Assembly: GCF_007859865.1 (NCBI RefSeq)
Contig: NZ_SJPI01000001.1
Coordinates: 2,497,132-2,561,131 of the forward strand
Source: Rubripirellula amarantea
Lineage (GTDB): Bacteria; Planctomycetota; Planctomycetia; Pirellulales; Pirellulaceae
Direction of reading: 5' to 3'
Length of the DNA stretch: 64,000 bases
The notes under the pieces were generated by a model. The model did no database searches and was not told the DNA's origin. It worked only from the letters and a program-made list of their open reading frames with translations. Below are positions 16,852 to 25,279 of the stretch, piece after piece. The translations under genes and the position numbers were made by a program. Position 1 is the stretch's first letter, and the number at the start of each line of letters is the position of its first letter.

Positions 16852-17384
16852 GGCAAATCCGATGTGGCAAAGCGAAACTCTCGTTGCCAATCACCAACGG
16901 AGAACTCAAACCAAAGGGAAATCACTCCGCTGTCGATTAGGATCTCCATATCGCTAACGTTCTCGGCCATCACAAAATCGTTTCCTGACACGCTGTCGTT
17001 GCGAATGAATCGTTTGGTATCGGTATCGAGGAGGTAGGTAATGATTCGGTCCGAGCCAGACCAATTGGCGGTTCCATCAAGTTGCGAATCGAAGCACAAC
17101 TGCAATTCAGTATCCGAGACAAGTTGTTTCCCCACCAATCGCCAGCGTTTGGGGTGACCGGATCGGGACTCTGGCAGCGAACCAGCGAAATCGCGTCGCA
17201 GTGATTGGCTAAGTACTCGGAACTCGGTAGCCATGCGAGCTTCAGCAATGCCCTCGACAAAACCGCGGCTTATGTCGACCGCAGCGGTCGACGCCATGAT
17301 GGCGACAAGCGATGCCATCATCGTTGCAAGTGTTGCCTCAAGCAAACTGAAACCCCTTCGACAATTCTGCTGTCGATGCATCAT
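16848..17384 (-). CDS. Minor pseudopilin, GspJ/PilW-like
   Basis: 178 residues. The class III prepilin signal 'CRRGFSLLEATLATMMAS' shows Gly before the cleavage point and Glu at +5, followed by a hydrophobic helix. The rest is a small beta-rich domain with no recognised motif. The ATG at 17384 overlaps the upstream stop (ATGA) and its own stop overlaps the next start, so translation is coupled on both sides. Third of four pseudopilin genes; the J-type label rests on gene order. It probably takes part in the tip of the pseudopilus in the periplasm. Confidence 0.75.
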   Translation of the reverse strand: MMHRQQNCRRGFSLLEATLATMMASLVAIMASTAAVDISRGFVEGIAEARMATEFRVLSQSLRRDFAGSLPESRSGHPKRWRLVGKQLVSDTELQLCFDSQLDGTANWSGSDRIITYLLDTDTKRFIRNDSVSGNDFVMAENVSDMEILIDSGVISLWFEFSVGDWQREFRFATSDLP

Positions 17385-18196
17385 GGGATCTCCAGAGCAG
17401 CGGTGGCACCGCCAGTGTTACTTGGGGTGACACTCACAAGTTCGAATCGACGACTTCGAACCGCGATCGCATCACTGATCACGAAACTGCGTCCGGCAGG
17501 ACCGTCATTGATTCGTATGCGCAGTGTGCCACTAGTGATCGGCATCACTTCGATGCGTTTCCACGAGTGGCCTCCGAAGTGGGTATCGTTACAAGAGACT
17601 CGTTGGTCCACGCTCACCACGGAAACAGGTGTGGCAGCGCTCCCATCGAATATCTGATAGATCGTTTCAGCCGCTAACACACTAAGAGTGGGATGAGTGA
17701 TTAGGATCTCGTAAGTCCCCGCGGGTATGCCCGTGATTCTTTGTTCGGTATAGCTGCCTTCACCTATGTCAGTGGGCTGGTAGTGGTACTTTGCATTGCC
17801 ACCATAACCGAGACTGGTTGTCCAGTCGTACCATTGGTAATAGTCGGATGAAGCGCGGAAGAAGATGTTATCGGCTGCGCTCGTATTGTCCGTGATCTTC
17901 GAAAAGAACGTATCAGGGACGACCGTTCCTGCTGGCGAGACGACTTCGTCAAGTTCAGCAATCACACCCAGTTTGCGAGCCCATTCATCGGGATGCGCAT
18001 TGATGGCGGCATCTTCATCGGCGAAGGAGTTGAAGGTGCGATTGACCAGTGCTGAGGTTTGCTTGGTGTTGGCAATCGAAACCGAGTAAAGTCCTGCCGT
18101 CGAAATCGCTAGCAACACCATTGCAACTTGAACTTCCAAATAGGAAGAACCCTTTCGCAATGAAGAGCGGAATCGGTCGGCTGAAGAACAATACAT
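17381..18196 (-). CDS. Pseudopilin (GspI-position) with golvesin-like C-terminal domain
   Basis: 271 residues, much longer than GspI/PilV (~120-150). The N-terminus has a prepilin signal 'RKGSSYLEVQVAMVLLAIS' with Glu at +5. Residues ~135-265 look like a golvesin/xanthan-lyase C-terminal-type beta domain: 'GIPAGTYEILITHP', 'YQIFDGSAATPVSVVSVDQR', 'GHSWKRIEVM' and 'GRSFVISDAIAVRSR'. Such domains sit at the ends of secreted enzymes and may bind glycans or polymer. A pilin-fold anchor joined to this domain suggests a pilus tip that displays a binding module; that function is inference. The start is the ATG at 18196, 24 bp after the previous stop. Confidence 0.75.
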   Translation of the reverse strand: MYCSSADRFRSSLRKGSSYLEVQVAMVLLAISTAGLYSVSIANTKQTSALVNRTFNSFADEDAAINAHPDEWARKLGVIAELDEVVSPAGTVVPDTFFSKITDNTSAADNIFFRASSDYYQWYDWTTSLGYGGNAKYHYQPTDIGEGSYTEQRITGIPAGTYEILITHPTLSVLAAETIYQIFDGSAATPVSVVSVDQRVSCNDTHFGGHSWKRIEVMPITSGTLRIRINDGPAGRSFVISDAIAVRSRRFELVSVTPSNTGGATAALEIP

Positions 18197-18220
18197 GACG
18201 AGGCGTCGGACGAGATGGAC

Positions 18221-18703
18221 TTAAAAGGACGGTGAGATCTGGGGTGTCGCATTACTAATTGGGCTTTCGGGACCCTGGACCACGCCGCCAATCACTCCGG
18301 TTTGATCGACCGTGAATGTTCCCTGCCACGCACCGGTGTAAACCGAATTGCCTTCGTCATCGAAGGAACGGCGGCGGGCTTGGGCTTGAAACGTGGTGTC
18401 GTCGGCGGCTGCGATCGAGAACTCATAGCGCGCGGCCGTGACCGTAATATTGCCATCGAGCAAATCAGCGTCGATTAGCGTTTGCAGGTTGGGGGCATAG
18501 GTTCGATTGTCGAGCCAATAGAAACGCTGAGCAACCGAAATCGAACGCAGTCCCGCGCCAACCAAGTCAGCGTGAGATTGTTCCATCGCTCGCGACATGC
18601 TTGGCGTCGCGAACGAAACCAATACCGCGATGATCGTCATCGTCACGACGACTTCGATAAGCGAAAAACCGTTGCGTTTTGCCGAACGATTGGATTTTAT
18701 CAT
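18221..18703 (-). CDS. Type II secretion/type IV pilus major-type pseudopilin (GspG-like)
   Basis: 160 residues. Canonical prepilin N-terminus: basic 'RSAKRNG', cleavage Gly, then 'FSLIEVVVTMTIIAVLVSFA' with Glu at +5. Downstream, 'ISVAQRFYWLDNRTYAPNLQ' resembles the GspG pattern in which residues after the helix define a processed, ordered chain. It would be methylated and cleaved by a prepilin peptidase, which is not in this window. The start ATG overlaps the gspF stop (ATGA). First of the four pseudopilin genes after gspF. Confidence 0.82.
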   Translation of the reverse strand: MIKSNRSAKRNGFSLIEVVVTMTIIAVLVSFATPSMSRAMEQSHADLVGAGLRSISVAQRFYWLDNRTYAPNLQTLIDADLLDGNITVTAARYEFSIAAADDTTFQAQARRRSFDDEGNSVYTGAWQGTFTVDQTGVIGGVVQGPESPISNATPQISPSF

Positions 18704-19797
18704 TTGACCGTTCCAGACATTTCGAACATTGGGATGTAGATCGCCAACATCACCACGCTGATCACGGCACCCATCACCATGATGATGGCGGGTTCAGCCA
18801 ATTTGGTTGTTCGCGTCATGAACGCTTGAGTCTTTTCGCGGTAATAGGGAGCCATCTCTTCCATGACAGCACCTAATTGAGCTGACTCTTCGCCCACTCG
18901 AACTGCATTGACCATCATTGATGTGAACAAGCCTGATTCTTCGAGTCCGTCCGCTAATGCTCGGCCAGCAGCCATTCGATTCTTGGCCTGCAGTATTGAA
19001 TCACGATACGGTGGTTGAGCTCGGAAAACATCGGCGACTGTGTCCATTGTTTCGAGCATTGGGACACCACTACGAAGCAATAGTGCGAGGTTTGACGCGA
19101 AGCGATACATCGCGGACTGGATCACTAAGTCACCCACAACGGGAATAGCGACGACGACCGAAATGATCGTCCGTCTTCCAGGCTCGGTTTTAGTCCAGCG
19201 ATGCAGCAGAAATCCGCCAATGCCGATGCCGCCGACGACGTACACCCCGTAAGCGGTGACGAAGTCACTGGCACCAAGAACAAAAAGCGTGATGTCAGGT
19301 AGCTTCGCACCCATGTCGTTGAACATGCCACCAAATGTTGGAACCACAAACCACAGCATGACAAGGACTACCAAGAAAGCGACCCCGATTAGCACGCATG
19401 GATAGATCATCGCACCGATGAACTTACTTCGTGTATCGGCCGCTTCGCGAATTTGTCGATTCAGATCACCCAAAACGGTATCGAGTTTGCCGGTCGCTTC
19501 ACCGGTCGCGATCATCGCGACCCAATGGTCCGGAAACATCGCGCCGGCTGACTCGTTCATCGAGGTGTGCAGCGGACTACCCGATGCGACACGCTCTGAA
19601 ACCTCTTCCATCTTCTCTCGTAGATCTTTGCTCTGGTTTTGTTCAGCCGACAACTTCAAGGCACGCAACATCGGTGTACCCGATGCGAGCAGCGAACCGA
19701 ACTGCTGGAAAAATGTCATCTTGTCATCGAGCGAGGCTCGACGATGTGATTTCGCCGATACTCGAGCACGCGATAGGAACCAAGATTCAAGAGACAT
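18700..19797 (-). CDS. gspF: Type II secretion inner-membrane protein GspF/PilC
   Basis: 365 residues, slightly shorter than the usual ~400 because the N-terminal region is brief. Two GspF repeats are visible, with the typical 'FFQQFGSLLASGTPMLRALK' start and 'FASNLALLLRSGVPMLETMD' in the second copy, and three hydrophobic segments including the C-terminal 'IIMVMGAVISVVMLAIYIP'. It is the polytopic platform that couples the GspE ATPase to pilus or pseudopilus assembly. The gene lies between gspE (45 bp away) and the G-type pseudopilin (4-bp overlap), the usual E-F-G order. Confidence 0.93.
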   Translation of the reverse strand: MSLESWFLSRARVSAKSHRRASLDDKMTFFQQFGSLLASGTPMLRALKLSAEQNQSKDLREKMEEVSERVASGSPLHTSMNESAGAMFPDHWVAMIATGEATGKLDTVLGDLNRQIREAADTRSKFIGAMIYPCVLIGVAFLVVLVMLWFVVPTFGGMFNDMGAKLPDITLFVLGASDFVTAYGVYVVGGIGIGGFLLHRWTKTEPGRRTIISVVVAIPVVGDLVIQSAMYRFASNLALLLRSGVPMLETMDTVADVFRAQPPYRDSILQAKNRMAAGRALADGLEESGLFTSMMVNAVRVGEESAQLGAVMEEMAPYYREKTQAFMTRTTKLAEPAIIMVMGAVISVVMLAIYIPMFEMSGTVK

Positions 19798-19842
19798 GGG
19801 ATGAAATTCGAGAGGGGAAGGTTAAGGAGTAAGAAAATAGAG

Positions 19843-21603
19843 TTAGTGCGACACGCAAATACTGAGGGCCTCGTCGAGACCAGTTTCGCCAGAGCGAACT
19901 TTCTCGATTGCACTGTCCTGAAGCAGCTTCATTCCGTCGGCGACAGCGGCTTTCTTCATCATTTCAACGGTGGCGCCGGATTGAATCATTTCGGATAATT
20001 GAGTGTTGAGACGAATGATTTCAAAGACAGCCAAGCGTCCTCGATATCCCGTGTCTCGGCACCGGCTGCATCCACCTGGCTTGAATATCACTGCTTTCGA
20101 GTCGATGCCGTATTGCTTTGACGAATCAGCGTCCACCTGGGTTGGAACCTTGCATTCATCGCACAACCGACGAAGCAATCGTTGGGCTACCAGCAAGCGC
20201 AATGTACTTGAGAGCAGAAACGGTTCGATGCCCATGTCCTTGAGCCGTGTCACGCTCGACAATGCATCGTTGGTGTGAAGAGTTGAGAAAACAAAGTGAC
20301 CCGTCAAAGCGGCTCGCATGCATATGTCGGCGGTCTCGTTGTCTCGAACTTCGCCGACCATAATCACGTCCGGGTCTTGCCGTAAAAAGGCTCGCAGTGC
20401 GCTAGCGAACGTTAGGCCGACCTTGGTTCGCGTTTGTACCTGATTGATGCCACCGAACTTAAATTCGACGGGGTCTTCTACGGTGCAGATATTGGTTTCG
20501 CTGTCGTTGAGGTAGTTCAGGCACGAGTACAGCGTGGTGCTCTTACCGCTACCGGTTGGTCCGGTTACCAACATCAATCCGTGAGGGCTGCGAATAGATT
20601 CAGAAAGATCACGGTACTGACGCTCGTCGAGACCCAGCGACATCAAGTCATGAGGCAACGAGTTTTTATCAAGCACACGCATCACGACCTTTTCGCCGTA
20701 AACCGTGGGGCAAGTATTGACCCGCATGTCCACACGATGATCGCCACTACGAAGGCCAATCGCACCATCCTGTGGCAGGCGTCGCTCGGCGATGTCCATC
20801 TTGCTAAGTACTTTCAATCGGCTAATCACCGAGTTGAGAAGTTGCATGGGTGGCGGAGCGATCTCCGTTAGCGATCCGTCGATGCGCAAACGCACTCGAC
20901 AATTGTCTTCGTAGGGTTCAATGTGGATATCGCTCGCTCGTGTTTGTAGAGCTTGTTCGAAGATGCTGTTCACGTACCTGATGATCCGCCCGTCGCGGCC
21001 TGGCGGGGGAGCTTGGTCAAGGTGAACAATCTCACAAGCTTCTGCGGTTTCTTCGTCGTCAAGTTCTTCGTGTTCTTCGACCTCTTCAAAGCTCGCAGTT
21101 TGCGTGCTCGTGACGGTATCAGTCCACGAACCTTCTTCGTAGAGGACGCAAAGCAACCGCTCAATCACGCTAAGCGTTGTGAACAACGGTCGCATCTGCC
21201 GTCCAGTGATCAGCTTGACTTCGTCAGCGAGAAGCAATGAATCCGGCGAGAAGACAGCGACTTCGATGGTTTGCCCGTCATCGCTCAATGGAGCAATCAG
21301 GTGGTCGCGGCACAGGCGACTTGGCAAGACCGATGCTACTTCGGGATCGACCGGTGGCGGTGTGTCGGTTGGTGGATCAAACAGAGGCATCAAGTAGTGA
21401 CGCGCGTAGGCTTCGGCAATTTGCCGTTCGTTTGCCAAACCGCTTCGGATCACCATTTCTTCAAACGAAACTTCGCCCTTGGTCGGCGAGTTGTATAGAT
21501 CGTTGAGGCGTTCAGGATCCAATTGAGTCACCGACTGCAGCAGCCGAACGATCAATGGATCGTTGGAACGTGTCTTCGATGAGTGAGCAATGGCGTTGGA
21601 CAT
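19843..21603 (-). CDS. gspE: Assembly ATPase GspE/PilB
   Basis: 586 residues. An N-terminal MshEN-type domain (~residues 25-165) is followed by a linker with an acidic run, then the secretion ATPase core. The core has Walker A 'GPTGSGKSTTLYS', Asp box 'TVEDPVEF', Walker B 'PDVIMVGEVRDNET' and His box 'TGHFVFSTLHTNDA'. The tetracysteine zinc site is present ('LCDEC' and 'CSRC'). It powers assembly of the pseudopilus or pilus at the cytoplasmic face of the inner membrane. MshEN domains can bind cyclic di-GMP in some PilB proteins; whether this one keeps the binding residues was not established. ATG start at 21603. Confidence 0.95.
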   Translation of the reverse strand: MSNAIAHSSKTRSNDPLIVRLLQSVTQLDPERLNDLYNSPTKGEVSFEEMVIRSGLANERQIAEAYARHYLMPLFDPPTDTPPPVDPEVASVLPSRLCRDHLIAPLSDDGQTIEVAVFSPDSLLLADEVKLITGRQMRPLFTTLSVIERLLCVLYEEGSWTDTVTSTQTASFEEVEEHEELDDEETAEACEIVHLDQAPPPGRDGRIIRYVNSIFEQALQTRASDIHIEPYEDNCRVRLRIDGSLTEIAPPPMQLLNSVISRLKVLSKMDIAERRLPQDGAIGLRSGDHRVDMRVNTCPTVYGEKVVMRVLDKNSLPHDLMSLGLDERQYRDLSESIRSPHGLMLVTGPTGSGKSTTLYSCLNYLNDSETNICTVEDPVEFKFGGINQVQTRTKVGLTFASALRAFLRQDPDVIMVGEVRDNETADICMRAALTGHFVFSTLHTNDALSSVTRLKDMGIEPFLLSSTLRLLVAQRLLRRLCDECKVPTQVDADSSKQYGIDSKAVIFKPGGCSRCRDTGYRGRLAVFEIIRLNTQLSEMIQSGATVEMMKKAAVADGMKLLQDSAIEKVRSGETGLDEALSICVSH

Positions 21604-21669
21604 ATTGGTCGCCTCGGGCGATGTTTAGGACGGCAATTCGCCGTGAAGGTGTTGGTTGGGATCTGATAT

Positions 21670-22293
21670 TTAGCGATGAAGTGGGTTGTGGGAGCCCATG
21701 TTTGTCGGTGGTGGGGGAATGACGTTTGGGAATTGGTTTACGCTTGATGACGAGTCCGTGGGCGGATCAAGATCAAGTGGTTTCGGATCGTTTGTCGTGG
21801 TGATGCTTTGTTGGTTGCCGACGTGAATCTTGGCAATGGTTTCTTCGCATCGGACAAGCACGTGATCGCGTTCGACCGACACGATTTCGCATTCATGGCG
21901 ATTGTTGTCGTTCGTCTTAAGAACATCGCCGGGTAGACGAGGTCGGTTGTTGAGGATTGCCCATTGCTGGCCTGCAATATTGGCGATGCCGGTAAGCGAC
22001 AAGCCGGCACGCAGTTCGCGTTCGGGAGGTCCAGCGGGACGCGTGGCAGGAATCAACTTACCGGTTTCTTCCTCGACTTCCTTCTCTGCGGTCACTACCA
22101 ACACAGACGCAAACGGATCGACGGTGATACTCGGAATAGCTGGAGGTTCGAGGTCATCCGCTCGCCAGCGAACGGATGTCGCTCGGGCGATTCCTTCGTT
22201 AACGACGGTGGGGCCTGACGGAGGCCAACCAAAATAAATAGCCGCTCCAATCACTAAGGATGGTGGCAACAATTTTTGAACGTTGGGGCTCAT
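21670..22293 (-). CDS. PilP/GspC-like periplasmic linker protein
   Basis: 207 residues. One N-terminal hydrophobic stretch 'LLPPSLVIGAAIYFGWP' should act as signal anchor. The middle carries a compact beta domain 'LSLTGIANIAGQQWAILNNR' with 'GDVLKT' and 'VERDHVLVRCEE', the pattern of the homology region shared by PilP and GspC, which binds the secretin. A Pro/Asn-rich tail ends the protein. The start overlaps the stop of the PilO-like gene (ATGA), in keeping with the M-N-O-P gene order. It likely links the inner-membrane platform with an outer-membrane secretin encoded elsewhere. Confidence 0.7.
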   Translation of the reverse strand: MSPNVQKLLPPSLVIGAAIYFGWPPSGPTVVNEGIARATSVRWRADDLEPPAIPSITVDPFASVLVVTAEKEVEEETGKLIPATRPAGPPERELRAGLSLTGIANIAGQQWAILNNRPRLPGDVLKTNDNNRHECEIVSVERDHVLVRCEETIAKIHVGNQQSITTTNDPKPLDLDPPTDSSSSVNQFPNVIPPPPTNMGSHNPLHR

Positions 22294-22832
22294 GCCTTCT
22301 CCTTCATCACTCGTATGGTCACGTTGAGTGACGAGGTTGACCGATTCGGGTTGGGGGGAGCGATGGAAAGCTCCTCGACACGAATCAGGTACTCGTCGCT
22401 ATCGAAACGATGCAAGATTTTGAGCAGCGATTCGTACGATCCGAGTAGATCCATGTTCACACGAACTGAAAGAAGTGCTCCCATCTTCTGAGGCTCGCTG
22501 GCATCAATCCGCATAAGGTCGACTGATTCGGCGCGAACCAAGTCGATCACGTGCGAAACGACAATGTCATTGCCCTTCCCATTCATGATCCTGTCGTCAA
22601 CTTGGTCGAGGTGATCACGAAGCAACATGACTTGTTCGGCGGTTTGCACTTTCGACTTCAGTCGTGACAACTCGCTTTTGCCTTGCTGCATTTTTCCTTG
22701 CAGCGGATCGTTGATGGCGAAGCACATGATTGCCAGCGTGATACCGGCAACGGCCATGCGCATCTTGAACGGATCGCGAAGGAACTCGGCGACATTGTGA
22801 AGTTCATCACGCCAATTTTTCTGAGCGGCCAT
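22290..22832 (-). CDS. PilO/GspM-like inner-membrane assembly protein
   Basis: 180 residues with one transmembrane helix ('MAVAGITLAIMCFAI', ~residues 27-42). A coiled-coil segment 'SELSRLKSKVQTAEQ' follows, and then a ferredoxin-like periplasmic part. That is the layout of PilO and GspM. Sequence conservation in this family is poor, so the call rests mainly on layout and position directly between the PilM/N-like fusion and the PilP/GspC-like gene. It probably forms a heterodimer with the PilN-like part of the upstream protein. Confidence 0.7.
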   Translation of the reverse strand: MAAQKNWRDELHNVAEFLRDPFKMRMAVAGITLAIMCFAINDPLQGKMQQGKSELSRLKSKVQTAEQVMLLRDHLDQVDDRIMNGKGNDIVVSHVIDLVRAESVDLMRIDASEPQKMGALLSVRVNMDLLGSYESLLKILHRFDSDEYLIRVEELSIAPPNPNRSTSSLNVTIRVMKEKA

Positions 22833-22855
22833 GATTCATCCGACGTCTTTCGACG

Positions 22856-24331
22856 CTATCGGCCCTTCCTAGTTTTGGCAGTAAAAATGACCGAGAACTC
22901 GGCGCCTGCTACACCGGTTTCTGAGTCACGTGTACGGTGCAGATCGCTCAATTCAACAGTTTCGAAGTGGTCAGCGACGCTTTCGATTCCCGCGAAGTTT
23001 TCCGCCAGGTTGTTCAGTGATGTTGGCATCGACCCATCTTCAGATAAGGCACACTTGGCCCGCAACGTCATCTTCGCGGGAGTGTCCTTAGACTTGCCTC
23101 GAATTGAACGAGCCATTGGCGCGGAGGCGGATATGTTGGTGAGTTGCATGCCCTCGGGTAACTTCGAGGTCACGTCGGCAAGTACGCCGCTCCACATCAC
23201 TCGCTTGTCCAGAAATTGGCTGACCGCTCCAGCTCGCGCGGAAAGGTTTTCCTGTTCAGGTTTTGGATTGGAACCATCGCCAATGATCGGTGGGGCAGTG
23301 GCGACCAACGACATCCGTTGACCTTCGATTCCGTCCAGGCGAGTCCATTGAACAAAAGCCAACACGCACGCGGCGACGACATAGGCGACGATCTCGCGAT
23401 AAGGAACCACTCGACGAAGCTTTAGCGGATCGCGGTGTTGCCGCACCAAGTCAAAGCCTTCGTCATTGCCTTCAAGAAGTCGCATTGCCAATGACTTGGC
23501 AACGTCTTGTCCTTCAAGCGTGGGTTCATCAATCCAACGGAAGTTGCCCGGTAGGCTGCTTTCGAGCCATTGCGAATCCATCAAGGATCGTAATTGACTT
23601 CGACCGTGAATCACGACGTTGTCTGGTGTGCGATCAAGTCCGCACGCGGTCGCGGCGGTTTCGAGCGCTCGGATGGCGGAAACGATTCCCGTGCCTTCAT
23701 CGCCCGCCGGCAACGGAAGTCGCTGCCAATGAATAGGTTTGGCACCTCGGCTCATCACCGCAAGCAAGCTTGTGTTGCCGAGTAATACGCGGGTGGTTAG
23801 CGAGTTGCGACGTTCGCGTCCTTCGTAAGTTGGTGCGACGCCGATCAAGCAAGCCGCGGCTGGCTCGACCCTTTGAAGTGAGTGTTTGGTTGCTGCAACG
23901 GCGGTGCGAATTCGATCGACGGTTTCGTTGGGAGCAGCGCAGATGCCAGCGACGTTGCGACGATCGGGTTGCCAGTGAATGACGTCGATCGCCATCTGGT
24001 CGAGCCGCGCGGAATTGCTTCGCAAGGATTCGCGAAGAAGAACACGAGGTGACGCCGTCGAACCGCCCGTGGTGATCGGGCGTGTGGCAAAGTAGCAATT
24101 TTCGGTAGGAATGGCTGCGGCAATGGGCAGCGATTGCTTGCCAGCACCGAGCATTTGCATCAAGTCTTGAAGTGCGGTTGCAAGATCGCCGTTGTCGATT
24201 GACACGGTTGCGTGCTGGTAGCGGATGCTGCCAAAGAACGTCTGAATAGCTCGACAACCGTCGAGTCGATCGTTCATGAACAGAATTCCGACGACGTCCG
24301 AGCTGGACTGATTGTCGGCATTGGTAGTCAT
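22856..24331 (-). CDS. PilM-PilN/GspL-like fused assembly protein
   Basis: About 491 residues from the ATG at 24331; an upstream ATG at 24412 would add 27 residues lacking typical features. Residues ~1-330 resemble the actin-like cytoplasmic fold of PilM/GspL, although no intact phosphate loop was recognised. After 'REIVAYVVAACVLAFVQW', a single transmembrane helix, the periplasmic part 'VLADVTSKLPEGMQLTNISA' matches the PilN pattern. The protein thus combines the PilM and PilN roles in one chain, as GspL does in type II secretion. It is followed after 23 bp by the PilO-like gene. A terminator at 24426-24462 separates it from the upstream pilin, so it needs its own promoter or read-through. 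Confidence 0.72.
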   Translation of the reverse strand: MTTNADNQSSSDVVGILFMNDRLDGCRAIQTFFGSIRYQHATVSIDNGDLATALQDLMQMLGAGKQSLPIAAAIPTENCYFATRPITTGGSTASPRVLLRESLRSNSARLDQMAIDVIHWQPDRRNVAGICAAPNETVDRIRTAVAATKHSLQRVEPAAACLIGVAPTYEGRERRNSLTTRVLLGNTSLLAVMSRGAKPIHWQRLPLPAGDEGTGIVSAIRALETAATACGLDRTPDNVVIHGRSQLRSLMDSQWLESSLPGNFRWIDEPTLEGQDVAKSLAMRLLEGNDEGFDLVRQHRDPLKLRRVVPYREIVAYVVAACVLAFVQWTRLDGIEGQRMSLVATAPPIIGDGSNPKPEQENLSARAGAVSQFLDKRVMWSGVLADVTSKLPEGMQLTNISASAPMARSIRGKSKDTPAKMTLRAKCALSEDGSMPTSLNNLAENFAGIESVADHFETVELSDLHRTRDSETGVAGAEFSVIFTAKTRKGR

Positions 24332-24425
24332 CGTGCTATATCCACACCCGTAGCGAATGAACTTGCCAAAGACGTGCGAAGTCGGGGGCAAGCGGCCTCT
24401 TGTCGGAAACATGGGTTTCGACGTG

Positions 24426-24462
24426 AAAAATGGGGCGGTCCGCTTAGTTCACGGACCACCCC
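24426..24462 (-). terminator. Intrinsic terminator downstream of the major pilin
   Basis: On the minus strand an 11-bp stem (24452-24462 with 24432-24442, one G-T pair) with a 9-nt loop is followed by ATTTTT. It lies 104 bases after the pilin stop and just before the PilM/N-like gene, so a pilin transcript could end here and accumulate separately from the assembly genes. Confidence 0.8.
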
Positions 24463-24566
24463 ACGACAGATACTCAGTACTGCAGTGAAGTGTGAGCCTT
24501 CATCAGCAATAACACTGATTGGATGGCTGAGCCTTGATCGGCTCAGCTTGCGAAGTCAAACCAGGA

Positions 24567-25028
24567 CTAGGTTTGCGACGGATTAATTGCTGCTGGAATA
24601 TCGCTATTCGCTGAGTCGAAACCGTCTTGATTGAACGTTACCGTGTAAGCACCGTAACCTGAGCTTGCACCGGCGCGAGTCAGGGTCAGTTGCCATGACG
24701 TTTCGAGATCTCCGCCGCCCGAAGCGGTGAAGGTTGTCGGGTTATCGAAGTACGTTGGTGCGGATTGGGTCATATCCAAGTCAGCAAAGTCAGCTGCGTA
24801 GGTGCCCTGCCGCGCGTAGTAACGTTCTTGAGCGGTTCGCACGGCAGCTAAGTAGTTGTAGGCTTCTGAAGCTTTGCTCCGCTCAACGTTCTGTAGCAAG
24901 CGGGGTACTCCGAATGCTGCGAGAACGCCGATGATGATCACGACGACGGAAAGTTCTACGAGCGAAAAACCCTTACGGGTGCGAGCGGCTCGTGGCTCGC
25001 TAGGACTATTGAGGGCGATTGATGCCAT
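24567..25028 (-). CDS. Type IV/type II major pilin-like protein
   Basis: 153 residues from the ATG at 25028, which has GGAGG ten bases upstream. The class III signal 'TRKGFSLVELSVVVIIIGVL' shows Gly cleavage, Phe at +1 and Glu at +5. The segment 'YLAAVRTAQERYYARQGTYA' is typical of major pilins and GspG. It is the first gene of the assembly cluster and has its own terminator, which fits a highly expressed structural subunit. There is no obvious C-terminal disulphide loop. Upstream TTG at 25130 would add 34 residues and is unlikely. Confidence 0.87.
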   Translation of the reverse strand: MASIALNSPSEPRAARTRKGFSLVELSVVVIIIGVLAAFGVPRLLQNVERSKASEAYNYLAAVRTAQERYYARQGTYAADFADLDMTQSAPTYFDNPTTFTASGGGDLETSWQLTLTRAGASSGYGAYTVTFNQDGFDSANSDIPAAINPSQT

Positions 25029-25193
25029 GGCTATGAAGCCTCCAGCGAAGTTCGGACTGAGGATTGGTTCTGTCATTAACATGGCAAAACGTGCGAAGAA
25101 CTTCTGCGCAAAACATGCCATGCAGTCCAACCTTCGTTGGTCGGACCTGAAAGAGTTACCTCATCCGAAGGCGCGTGCCGAGAAATGCTTTAC

Positions 25194-25217
25194 AAAAAAC
25201 CACCAGTCACCTGGAGG
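25194..25217 (-). terminator. Intrinsic terminator of fusA
   Basis: On the minus strand the hairpin CCTCCAG-gtga-CTGGTGG (one mismatch) is followed by TTTTTT (A-run at 25194-25199 on the plus strand). It lies 63 bases past the fusA stop and ahead of the pilin gene, separating the two units. Confidence 0.75.
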
Positions 25218-25279
25218 GGCAGTAAAAGCTTGACACTTATGCCGATCGTGTGGATTGCGGTATCGATCCGGCTTCGGAT

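Noticed and set aside
25100-25135. Sigma-54-like promoter TGGCATGTTTTGCG before the pilin
   Set aside because: The GG and GC elements are 8 rather than 10 bases apart, and the site lies too close to the coding start to be convincing.
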